This document shows, one piece after another, positions 1 to 5,145 of a DNA stretch of 5,145 nucleotides. Below the pieces are notes generated by a model that saw nothing but the letters and a program-made list of their open reading frames with translations, made no database searches and had not been told where the DNA came from. The DNA comes from Chloroflexota bacterium. Lineage in GTDB: Bacteria; Chloroflexota; Dehalococcoidia; UBA6926; JACQUM01. The number at the start of each line of letters is the position of its first letter. The stretch's first letter is position 1. The stretch spans positions 1 through 5,145 of the forward strand of contig JACQUM010000042.1 of the NCBI GenBank assembly GCA_016210295.1. Reading direction: 5' to 3'. The translations under genes were made by a program, and so were the position numbers.

Positions 1-1
1 C

Positions 2-1654
2 TCCAGTTCCCATCGCATAGCCGCCAGCGACGATCTCGAGGTCTCTGCCTACCTGGAGATCGCCAGGGGGGAGAGAGAGGCCGCCTCATCTGCCCCTGGA
101 GAACCCGCCCCAGGAGGTCGGGAGACCGTCGTCGTCATCGACTTCGGCTCGCAATACAGCATGCTCATCGCCCGCCGAGTGCGGGAATGCAACGTCTACT
201 GCGAGGTTGTCCCCCACGATGCGCCGGCGGAGGAGATCGACCGTCTGAAGCCCAGGGGTTTCATCCTCTCCGGCGGGCCCGCCAGCGTCTATGAGCCGGG
301 CGCCCCCCTGGCCCCTTCCTACGTCTTCAAAGCCGACGTCCCCGTCCTGGGAATCTGCTACGGCATGCAGCTCATGGCCCACCAGCTCGGGGGCGAGGTC
401 GCTCCCAGCCCCCTCCGTGAATACGGCCACGCCCTCCTCCACCGAACGCCCTCTCAGAGCCCTCTATTCCGCGATCTGCCTTCCTCTCTGCCCGTCTGGA
501 TGAGCCACGGCGACCGGATCACCAAGCTCCCCCCTGGTTTCCAGGCCCTCGCCTTTACGGACAACTCCCCCGTCGCCGCCATGGGCAGCCCCCAGGGATT
601 CATCGGCCTGCAATTCCATCCCGAAGTCATTCACACGCCCCAGGGAAAGCAGATCCTCCAGAACTTCCTCTACAACGTCTGTGGCTGCACAGGCACGTGG
701 ACTCCTTCCAATTTCATCGCCGAGACGGCAGCGAGGGTCAGCCAGCAGGTCGGCACGGGGCGGGTCCTCTGCGCCCTCTCCGGCGGCGTGGACTCCGCCG
801 TCGCCGCGACCCTGGTCCACCGCGCCATCGGCGACCAGCTCACCTGCTCCTTCGTCAACAACGGCCTCCTCCGCAAGGAGGAGCCAGAGCGCGTCCTCGA
901 TACTTTCCAACGCCACCTGAAGCTGAACGTGGTCTACCGGGACGCCACCAACCGCTTCCTGGAGCGCCTCCGAGGCATCACCGACCCGGAGAAGAAGCGG
1001 GTGACCATCGGCAACGAGTTCATCGCCGTCTTCGAGGAGGAGGCCCAGCGCCTGGGCAGGGTGGACTTCCTGGCCCAGGGCACCACCTATCCAGACGTCA
1101 TCGAAAGCCGCAGCCCGGAGAGCAAGACCTCGGCGAAGATCAAGACGCACCACAACGTCGGCGGCCTGCCAGAGCGCATGCGCCTGCGGCTGGTCGAGCC
1201 GCTGCGCTATCTCTTCAAGGACGAAGTGCGAAAGGTGGGCCTGGCCCTGGGCCTCCCGGAGGAGATGGTCTGGCGCCAGCCCTTCCCCGGGCCCGGGCTG
1301 GCCATCCGCATTCTGGGCGAGGTGACTCCCGAGAAGTTGCACATCCTCCGAGAGGCGGACTGGGTGGTCATGGACGAGATCAAGAAAGCCAACCTGTACG
1401 GAGACCTCTGGCAGAGCTTCGCCGTCCTCACCTCGGCCCAGAGCGTGGGGGTGATGGGGGACTTCCGCACCTATGGCTACGTGGTTGCCCTCCGGGCGGT
1501 GGTGAGCGAGGACGCCATGACCGCCGACTGGGCGCGCCTGCCCTACGATGTTCTGGCAAGCATCTCCAGCCGCATCGTCAACGAGGTGCCACAGGTGAAC
1601 CGCGTGGTCTACGACATCACCAGCAAGCCCCCGGGGACGATAGAGTGGGAGTGA
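2..1654 (+). CDS. guaA: GMP synthase, glutamine-hydrolysing; 5' end not visible
   Basis: Converts XMP, ATP and glutamine to GMP, the last step of the guanine branch, in the cytoplasm. Numbered from the ATG at 161: a class I glutamine amidotransferase domain has the nucleophile Cys66 in GICYGMQ and His153/Glu155 in QFHPEV; an ATP-pyrophosphatase domain has the P-loop SGGVDS at 207-212; the dimerisation domain contains RQPFPGPGLAIRILGE near 372-387 and ends in the conserved KPPGTIEWE. All catalytic parts are present. ATG 161 cannot be the true start: it would remove the conserved strand and loop VVVIDFGSQYS, encoded just upstream at 128-160, and it has no Shine-Dalgarno. The frame is open to base 2 with no ATG, GTG or TTG, adding 53 codons before ATG 161. 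The real start is therefore off the left edge or non-standard. The stop overlaps the next gene's GTG. Product call is certain; only the N-terminus is unresolved. Confidence 0.95.
   Translation, partial: SSSHRIAASDDLEVSAYLEIARGEREAASSAPGEPAPGGRETVVVIDFGSQYSMLIARRVRECNVYCEVVPHDAPAEEIDRLKPRGFILSGGPASVYEPGAPLAPSYVFKADVPVLGICYGMQLMAHQLGGEVAPSPLREYGHALLHRTPSQSPLFRDLPSSLPVWMSHGDRITKLPPGFQALAFTDNSPVAAMGSPQGFIGLQFHPEVIHTPQGKQILQNFLYNVCGCTGTWTPSNFIAETAARVSQQVGTGRVLCALSGGVDSAVAATLVHRAIGDQLTCSFVNNGLLRKEEPERVLDTFQRHLKLNVVYRDATNRFLERLRGITDPEKKRVTIGNEFIAVFEEEAQRLGRVDFLAQGTTYPDVIESRSPESKTSAKIKTHHNVGGLPERMRLRLVEPLRYLFKDEVRKVGLALGLPEEMVWRQPFPGPGLAIRILGEVTPEKLHILREADWVVMDEIKKANLYGDLWQSFAVLTSAQSVGVMGDFRTYGYVVALRAVVSEDAMTADWARLPYDVLASISSRIVNEVPQVNRVVYDITSKPPGTIEWE
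112..118 (+). promoter_or_regulatory. Shine-Dalgarno-like AGGAGGT just before the conserved GuaA domain
   Basis: AGGAGGT is a near-perfect anti-16S match. It sits nine bases before the GTC codon at 128, exactly where a minimal GuaA would begin (VVIDFGSQYS follows). No ATG, GTG or TTG lies in frame at the expected distance, so it cannot serve a standard start as the sequence stands. It may be chance, since the same bases encode Pro-Gly-Gly in the open frame, or the remnant or misread of a real initiation site. Confidence 0.25.
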
Positions 1655-2148
1655 GTCCTCTCCGTATCTTCATGCTCCTCTGGACCGCCGCGGCCCTGGC
1701 CACGGGCCTGCCCGCCATGCTACTCCCCGGGCTTCTAGTCCAACTCTTCGGCGCGCCCGCCCAGAGCACCCTTCTCTTGGGCTCCTGGGGGTGGCTTGTC
1801 GTCCTCTCCGGCCTGGGCGTCGGCCTCGCGGCCCGCGACCCCCTCCGCAACATCCTGTGGGTCAAGGTCGCCATCCTCGGCTTCGTGGTCGGCGCCGCCT
1901 ACGACCTTGCTCACCTCCTGGCGGGCACCGTCACCCTCCTCGCCGTTGCCCCGGAGGTCGCTGTCTATGGCCTCTTCGCCATCCTCTTCCTGCGTTTCTA
2001 CCCCCGCGGCCCGCGCTTGGCCCCTCTGAACACCCGCAGCCCCTGGGGCCCGCTGTACACCGACATCGACCACGGGGGCCTCTTCGTCAAGCGGGGGCGC
2101 CTCTTCGCACCCTACTTTCTCCCCCTGGGCAAAGAGGAGCAGAAGTGA
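1651..2148 (+). CDS. Uncharacterised four-helix membrane protein
   Basis: I do not recognise this 165-residue protein. Hydrophobic stretches suggest four transmembrane helices at about residues 5-31, 41-60, 70-92 and 94-116, followed by a soluble tail of about 48 residues. Arg62 and Arg66 between helices 2 and 3 and the basic tail (Lys147, Arg148, Arg150) against uncharged outer loops predict both ends in the cytoplasm. Polar residues lie inside helices: Asp85 and His88 in helix 3, Glu102 in helix 4. The tail ends in an aromatic, Gly/Pro-rich segment and lysine. The GTG start overlaps the guaA stop as GTGA, and the stop overlaps the purD start the same way, so translation is probably coupled on both sides. 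ATG 1672 is an alternative start but would cut into helix 1. Only the first helices and the frame are firm; a transport or sensing role would be a guess. Confidence 0.85.
   Translation: MSPLRIFMLLWTAAALATGLPAMLLPGLLVQLFGAPAQSTLLLGSWGWLVVLSGLGVGLAARDPLRNILWVKVAILGFVVGAAYDLAHLLAGTVTLLAVAPEVAVYGLFAILFLRFYPRGPRLAPLNTRSPWGPLYTDIDHGGLFVKRGRLFAPYFLPLGKEEQK
2134..2139 (+). promoter_or_regulatory. Ribosome binding site deciding the purD GTG start
   Basis: GAGGAG lies five bases before the GTG at 2145, inside the last codons of the membrane protein gene. It supports GTG 2145 as the purD start. The codons that follow give MTRLLVVGSGAREHA, the standard PurD N-terminus, with nothing missing. Confidence 0.7.
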
Positions 2149-3437
2149 CCCGCCTCCTCGTGGTCGGCTCCGGCGCGCGGGAGCACGCCCTGGCCTGGAA
2201 GCTCCGCCAGAGCCCCCGCGTCTCCGCCCTCTTCGTGGCGCCGGGCAATGGCGGCACGCCGGACATCGCGGAGAACGTCGCCGTCCCCGCCAACGACGTC
2301 TCAGGTCTCCTCCGAGCGGCCCAGGACAGGCACGTAGACCTGGTGGTGGTGGGGCCGGAGGAGCCGCTGGCCCTGGGACTGGCGGACGCCTTTCGCGCAG
2401 CAAACATCGCCTGCGTCGGCCCGACGAGGGCCGCTGCTCGCATCGAGGCCAGCAAGGGCTTCGCCAAGGGCCTGATGGAGCGAGCGCGCATTCCCACCGC
2501 CCGCTCCCGCACCTTCGATGACTTCGCCGAGGCGAAAGGCTACGTCGAAGCCCAACCCCTGCCCGTCGTGGTCAAGGCGGACGGCCTGGCGGCCGGAAAG
2601 GGCGTCGCCGTCTGCCCTTCTCGTGAGGAGGCCGTGGCCTTCCTCCACGAGGTGATGGTCCACCGCGCCTTCGGCGGCGCCGGCGAGCGCGTCGTCGTCG
2701 AGGAGTGCCTGACCGGCACAGAGGCTTCGGCCTTCGCCTTCACCGACGGGCGGCACCTCCTCCTCACGGTCCCGGCCTGCGACTACAAACGCGTCTTCGA
2801 CGGCGACCGAGGCCCCAATACCGGCGGCATGGGCGCTTACAGTCCCCCCGAGTTCCTGACCCGGAGAGACGAGGAGGAGGTCCGCACCCGCGTCCTCGAG
2901 CCCGCCGTCCGGCAGATGGCTGCTGAAGGAACGCCCTTCCAGGGCTTCCTCTATGCCGGTCTCATGGTTGGACCCACCGGGTTCAAGGTCCTGGAGTTCA
3001 ACTGCCGTCTGGGCGACCCCGAGACGCAGGTCGTCCTCCCCCGTCTGCGCTCCGACCTCCTCGACCTGCTCGAGGCCATCGCCGAGGGGAACGTCGCGAG
3101 GGCAAAGGCCGATTGGGACCCGCAACCCTGCGTGGGCGTGGTCGTCGCAGCCCCGGGCTATCCCGGAGACTACCCGAAAGGCCTTCCCATCGCCGGCCTG
3201 GAAGACATCGCCCGCGACGTTCTCGTGTTCCACGCGGGCACCCGTCGGGACGAGAGGGGCCAGGTGCTCACCAACGGAGGCCGCGTCCTGACCGTCGTCG
3301 CCCTGGGCGACACGATGGAACAGGCCCGGCGGAAGGTCTATGATAACGTGGCCTGTATCGCGTTCCCCGGGATGCATTACCGGCGGGACATCGCCCTGCG
3401 GGCTATCCAGGCTACGGCCAGACCAAGAAGCCTCTGA
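2145..3437 (+). CDS. purD: Phosphoribosylamine--glycine ligase (GAR synthetase)
   Basis: Joins glycine to 5-phosphoribosylamine with ATP to give glycinamide ribonucleotide, step two of de novo purine synthesis, in the cytoplasm. The 430-residue length is normal for a stand-alone PurD. The N-domain shows GSGAREHA at 8-15. The ATP-grasp core has KADGLAAGKGV at 144-154 and the family signature GPNTGGMGAYSP at 223-234. The metal-binding EFNCRLGDPETQ is at 284-295 (Glu284, Asn286), and the C-domain includes LTNGGRVLTVV near 375-385. The position usually His in the DHKR motif is Tyr here (DYKR, 213-216). The GTG start overlaps the upstream stop and has a good Shine-Dalgarno. No PurM or PurN domain is fused, and no frameshift is seen. 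Confidence 0.97.
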   Translation: MTRLLVVGSGAREHALAWKLRQSPRVSALFVAPGNGGTPDIAENVAVPANDVSGLLRAAQDRHVDLVVVGPEEPLALGLADAFRAANIACVGPTRAAARIEASKGFAKGLMERARIPTARSRTFDDFAEAKGYVEAQPLPVVVKADGLAAGKGVAVCPSREEAVAFLHEVMVHRAFGGAGERVVVEECLTGTEASAFAFTDGRHLLLTVPACDYKRVFDGDRGPNTGGMGAYSPPEFLTRRDEEEVRTRVLEPAVRQMAAEGTPFQGFLYAGLMVGPTGFKVLEFNCRLGDPETQVVLPRLRSDLLDLLEAIAEGNVARAKADWDPQPCVGVVVAAPGYPGDYPKGLPIAGLEDIARDVLVFHAGTRRDERGQVLTNGGRVLTVVALGDTMEQARRKVYDNVACIAFPGMHYRRDIALRAIQATARPRSL

Positions 3438-3453
3438 GACCAGCGCCCCTGCC

Positions 3454-3459
3454 GGAGGT
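3454..3459 (+). promoter_or_regulatory. Shine-Dalgarno favouring ATG 3473 for the zinc-ribbon gene
   Basis: GGAGGT lies in the gap after purD, 13 bases before ATG 3473. The spacing is longer than usual. The in-frame GTG at 3458 overlaps this element and has no ribosome binding site of its own, so ATG 3473 is preferred. Confidence 0.45.
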
Positions 3460-3472
3460 GGACGTCGTACAG

Positions 3473-3799
3473 ATGGACGTCGAAAAGTGTTCGCGTTGTA
3501 AGAAGCCCTTCTCCTTCGATACCGAGAAGGTGGACGCGGGCCCCGTGGAGGGAGCTCCCCGTATCCTCGTGTACCTGCCCTACTGTCCCCACTGTGGCAC
3601 CCGAAACATGGTGGACCACGACATGACCCAGGAGGAGTTCTACGCCTACTACTCCCTGGACGCGTCCACCGATCCAGGGATGAAGAAGTGCCCCGACTGC
3701 GCGGAGTGGGTCCGCGGCGACGCGCGCGTCTGCCGGTTCTGTGGCTACCGCTTCGCGCTGACCCCTCCGCAGAGACAGACGAGGAAACGAGCGGAGTAG
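3473..3799 (+). CDS. Small zinc-ribbon protein with four CxxC pairs
   Basis: This 108-residue soluble protein has four Cys pairs: C6/C9, C38/C41, C73/C76 and C87/C90. The C-terminal pairs form CPDCAEWVRGDARVCRFCGYRF, a close match to the UPF0547-type (double) zinc-ribbon pattern found at the ends of many bacterial proteins. The first two pairs are 28 residues apart and probably form a separate zinc site; the segment between them is partly hydrophobic (ILVYLPY), as in a beta ribbon. An acidic, aromatic linker (EEFYAYYSLD) joins the halves, and the tail is basic (RQTRKRAE), which might contact nucleic acid. It follows purD by 35 bp with no terminator, so co-transcription is likely. GTG 3458 would add five residues. 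The zinc-binding call is strong; the function is unknown. Confidence 0.85.
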   Translation: MDVEKCSRCKKPFSFDTEKVDAGPVEGAPRILVYLPYCPHCGTRNMVDHDMTQEEFYAYYSLDASTDPGMKKCPDCAEWVRGDARVCRFCGYRFALTPPQRQTRKRAE

Positions 3800-3845
3800 G
3801 TGCTGAAGCCTGCTCCCAGGCGCGAGGAGAAACGGAGCGCTCTTC

Positions 3846-4091
3846 TTAGCCCCTGAGCTTCTCCCGCCCCGCGCCGCGCGGCGCCCCGCAGACGTGACAG
3901 TCGGCATTGCCGTCCCTGTTCTGGCCGCCGCACCACTCGCAGTCCCACCACCGAGGGATCGCCGACCGCGCCTCTGGGGAGGTGGGGAGTCCCCGATAGT
4001 TCCCCGACCAGCGGAGAGAACGGAATGACGCCTGCCGAAAACCCGGAATGAGCAAATCGTAATCGTCGTCGTAGCGGTGAGAGTCGTTCAT
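3846..4091 (-). CDS. Small protein with a RanBP2-type zinc finger
   Basis: This 81-residue protein contains, at residues 49-68, the exact RanBP2 spacing W-x-C-x2-C-x3-N-x6-C-x2-C: Trp49, Cys51, Cys54, Asn58, Cys65, Cys68, followed by GAPR as in many family members. The first 48 residues have an Asp/Tyr-rich start (RYDDDYD) and then the segment IPGFRQASFRSLRWSGNYRG, which I cannot assign. In eukaryotes such fingers bind RNA or ubiquitin. Here the residue after Asn58 is Arg rather than the Trp or Phe of RNA-binding ZRANB2 fingers, and the Thr-Phe pair of ubiquitin-binding fingers is absent, so the ligand is open. The gene is real rather than a shadow: it has an ATG, a well-spaced GGGAGG site, a -10-like box and no competing forward frame. 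It converges on the zinc-ribbon gene and diverges from purB. Confidence 0.8.
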   Translation of the reverse strand: MNDSHRYDDDYDLLIPGFRQASFRSLRWSGNYRGLPTSPEARSAIPRWWDCEWCGGQNRDGNADCHVCGAPRGAGREKLRG

Positions 4092-4099
4092 GGCCGCCG

Positions 4100-4105
4100 C
4101 CTCCC
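4100..4105 (-). promoter_or_regulatory. Ribosome binding site of the RanBP2-finger gene
   Basis: On the reverse strand this reads GGGAGG, eight bases before the ATG at 4091. Strength and spacing are good, which is a main reason to accept this short reverse gene and its start. Confidence 0.7.
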
Positions 4106-4116
4106 TGTACGTTACG

Positions 4117-4122
4117 ATTCTA
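4117..4122 (-). promoter_or_regulatory. Possible -10 box of the RanBP2-finger gene
   Basis: The reverse strand reads TAGAAT, five of six matches to TATAAT, in an AT-richer patch of an otherwise GC-rich gap. A transcript starting a few bases downstream would have a leader of about 20 bases carrying the GGGAGG site. No convincing -35 hexamer is seen at 16-18 bases, so this is tentative. Confidence 0.4.
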
Positions 4123-4151
4123 TCCCATCCGCCGCAGCGCCGTCGCGGAGA

Positions 4152-4179
4152 CTGCTGGTGGGAGTTCCGACCTCAGCAG
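4152..4179 (+). repeat. Inverted repeat in the divergent promoter gap
   Basis: CTGCTG at 4152-4157 pairs perfectly with CAGCAG at 4174-4179 around a 16-base centre that itself holds GGA...TCC (4161-4168). It lies between the two outward-facing TAGAAT boxes and covers the expected purB -35 region. That location would suit an operator for both genes, though a six-base arm is short enough to be chance. It does not resemble the known PurR operators of E. coli or Bacillus. Confidence 0.35.
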
Positions 4180-4188
4180 GCAAAAGGG

Positions 4189-4194
4189 TAGAAT
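4189..4194 (+). promoter_or_regulatory. Possible -10 box of purB
   Basis: TAGAAT matches five of six bases of the sigma-70 -10 consensus and would start transcription near 4201, giving a leader of about 33 bases that carries the purB Shine-Dalgarno. The best -35 candidate is TTCCGA at 4165-4170 with an 18-base spacer, only three of six matches, so activation or a different sigma factor is possible. Confidence 0.45.
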
Positions 4195-4219
4195 GAGAGC
4201 GCGAGGGATACCGAAGGGC

Positions 4220-4226
4220 AAAGGAG
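4220..4226 (+). promoter_or_regulatory. Ribosome binding site deciding the purB GTG start
   Basis: AAAGGAG sits seven bases before the GTG at 4234. The next in-frame ATG (4261) would remove the conserved IDRYSRP N-terminus, so GTG 4234 is the start. Confidence 0.8.
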
Positions 4227-4233
4227 CGAGGCC

Positions 4234-5145
4234 GTGATCGACCGCTACTCCCGGCCCAGGATGAAGGCCGTCTGGAGCGAGGAGACCAAGTTCCAGAGGT
4301 GGCTCCAGGTGGAGCTTGCCGTCTGCCAGGCCTGGGCCGACGAGGGCGCCATCTCTCCTCCCGACATGGCCCTCCTCCGGCAGGCCCGCCTGGACCTGGC
4401 GACCATGGAGACCGCCTTCAAACGCACGCGCCACGACGTGACTGCCTTCCTTGAAGGCGTCGCCGCCACCCTGGGCCCGGAGAGCCGCTTCGTCCACATG
4501 GGCCTCACCTCCTCCGACGTCATGGACACCGCCCTCTCCCTCCAGCTCCGCGACTCCTGCGACATCCTCCTGGAGGACGTGGACGCCCTGGAGAAGGTCC
4601 TGACCGAGCGGGCGCTGGAGCACAAGGACACCCTCATGGTGGGGCGCACTCACGGCGTCCACGCCGAGCCCATCACCTTCGGCCTCGTGCTCGCCCTCTG
4701 GGTGGACGAGGTCCGCCGGGCGCGGCACCGCCTGGAAGAGGCGAAGAGGGTGGTCGCGGTGGGCAAGGTCTCCGGCGCCGTGGGCACCCACGCCACCGTG
4801 CCTCCCTCCGTGGAGGAGCGGGCCTGCCGCTACTTGGGCCTGGAGGTAGCCCCCGTTTCCAACCAGGTCATCCAGCGGGACCGCCACGCGCAGTACGTCA
4901 CCACCCTGGCCCTCGTCGCTTCCTCTCTGGAGAAGTTCGCCACCTACGTCCGGGGCCTCCAGCGCACCGAGGTCCTGGAGGCGGAGGAGCCCTTCGGCGC
5001 TGGGCAGACGGGCTCTTCGGCCATGCCCCACAAGAAGAACCCCGAGCTGACAGAGCGGGTCTGCGGCCTCGCTCGTCTCATCCGGGGCTATTCCGTCACC
5101 GCTCTGGAGAACGTGGCTCTCTGGCACGAGCGGGACATCTCCCAC
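4234..5145 (+). CDS. purB: Adenylosuccinate lyase, 3' part outside the window
   Basis: Eliminates fumarate from SAICAR to give AICAR, and from adenylosuccinate to give AMP; a cytoplasmic homotetramer of the fumarase/aspartase superfamily. The first 304 residues are present, against roughly 430 for the bacterial short form. Visible motifs are the N-terminal IDRYSRPRM, His67 in TRHDVTAF, TSSD at 92-95, His140 in GRTHGVHAEP (the general-acid histidine region) and the superfamily signature GSSAMPHKKNP at 260-270, whose serines supply the catalytic base on the mobile loop. No frameshift is seen. It begins its own rightward unit after the reverse gene, with its own ribosome binding site and probable promoter. 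The frame is open to the last base (WHERDISH), so the truncation comes from the window edge. Confidence 0.97.
   Translation, partial: MIDRYSRPRMKAVWSEETKFQRWLQVELAVCQAWADEGAISPPDMALLRQARLDLATMETAFKRTRHDVTAFLEGVAATLGPESRFVHMGLTSSDVMDTALSLQLRDSCDILLEDVDALEKVLTERALEHKDTLMVGRTHGVHAEPITFGLVLALWVDEVRRARHRLEEAKRVVAVGKVSGAVGTHATVPPSVEERACRYLGLEVAPVSNQVIQRDRHAQYVTTLALVASSLEKFATYVRGLQRTEVLEAEEPFGAGQTGSSAMPHKKNPELTERVCGLARLIRGYSVTALENVALWHERDISH

Noticed and set aside
1284..1297. Palindromic CCCGGGCCCGGG-like run inside guaA
   Set aside because: Explained by the conserved Phe-Pro-Gly-Pro-Gly codons of GuaA in GC-rich usage; not a regulatory site.
464..1342. Long reverse-strand open frame opposite guaA (292 codons)
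   Set aside because: It lies fully opposite the verified guaA frame and its composition (runs of Asp, Glu, Gly, Ala, Leu) is the expected mirror of GC-rich codons. No recognisable motif.
697..1650. Forward open frame inside guaA that continues into the membrane gene
   Set aside because: Only the part from GTG 1651 is a sensible protein. The upstream part is an Arg/Pro/Gly-rich shadow of guaA in another frame.
1735..2403. Reverse-strand open frame of 222 codons across the membrane gene and purD start
   Set aside because: Arg/Pro/Gly-rich low-complexity translation opposite two supported genes; no ribosome binding site noted.
2781..2794. Tyr in place of His in the PurD DHKR motif as a catalytic defect
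   Set aside because: As I recall, DYKR also occurs in PurD proteins of other bacteria, and all ATP-grasp and metal-binding motifs are intact.
2301..3377. Reverse-strand open frame of 358 codons opposite purD
   Set aside because: purD is full length with all motifs. The reverse frame is the usual GC-rich antisense artefact, low in recognisable domains.
3808..3821. Small hairpin GCCTG-CTCC-CAGGC between the convergent genes as a terminator
   Set aside because: Only a five-base stem and no following T-run on either strand, so not enough to call an intrinsic terminator.
4092..4233. Purine riboswitch upstream of purB
   Set aside because: The predicted leader is only about 33 bases and shows no three-way junction or conserved purine-aptamer loops.
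4120..5145. Reverse-strand open frame of 341 codons opposite purB
   Set aside because: Mirror of the purB coding sequence; purB has its signature motif, start and ribosome binding site on the forward strand.

Overview
The window is GC-rich bacterial DNA with a strong preference for G or C at third codon positions. It holds part of a purine nucleotide gene cluster: guaA (left end not visible), a small membrane protein gene, purD, a small zinc-ribbon gene, a reverse-strand small zinc-finger gene, and the first 304 codons of purB. The style (GuaA N-terminal sequence, GTG starts, tight overlaps, short zinc-binding proteins) fits a high-GC environmental lineage. Chloroflexota (Dehalococcoidia-like) is my best guess, but this rests on impression only; no rRNA or other strong taxonomic marker is present.

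Layout. Positions 2-3799 read as one rightward transcription unit. guaA ends in a GTGA overlap with the start of a four-helix membrane protein, which itself ends in a GTGA overlap with the start of purD. A 35-bp gap then leads to a zinc-ribbon protein with four CxxC pairs. At 3846-4091 a leftward gene encodes an 81-residue protein with a textbook RanBP2-type zinc finger. It converges on the zinc-ribbon gene across 46 bp and diverges from purB across 142 bp. That divergent gap holds a TAGAAT -10-like hexamer facing each way, a hairpin-capable inverted repeat between them, and a good Shine-Dalgarno for each gene. purB runs off the right end.

Function. PurD makes glycinamide ribonucleotide (second step of de novo purine synthesis). 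PurB performs the SAICAR-to-AICAR and adenylosuccinate-to-AMP cleavages. GuaA aminates XMP to GMP. The window therefore covers one early step of IMP synthesis, a late shared step, and the last step of the GMP branch. The membrane protein and the two zinc-binding proteins have no role I can assign from sequence.

Most notable points: (1) the guaA frame is open to the left edge with no ATG, GTG or TTG before the conserved N-terminal motif, suggesting an N-terminal extension, a fusion or an unusual start; (2) an uncharacterised membrane protein is translationally coupled on both sides to purine genes; (3) a RanBP2-type finger, a fold best known from eukaryotes, lies beside purB. I see no mobile element, CRISPR array, tRNA or rRNA, and no clear evidence of a wholly new system.
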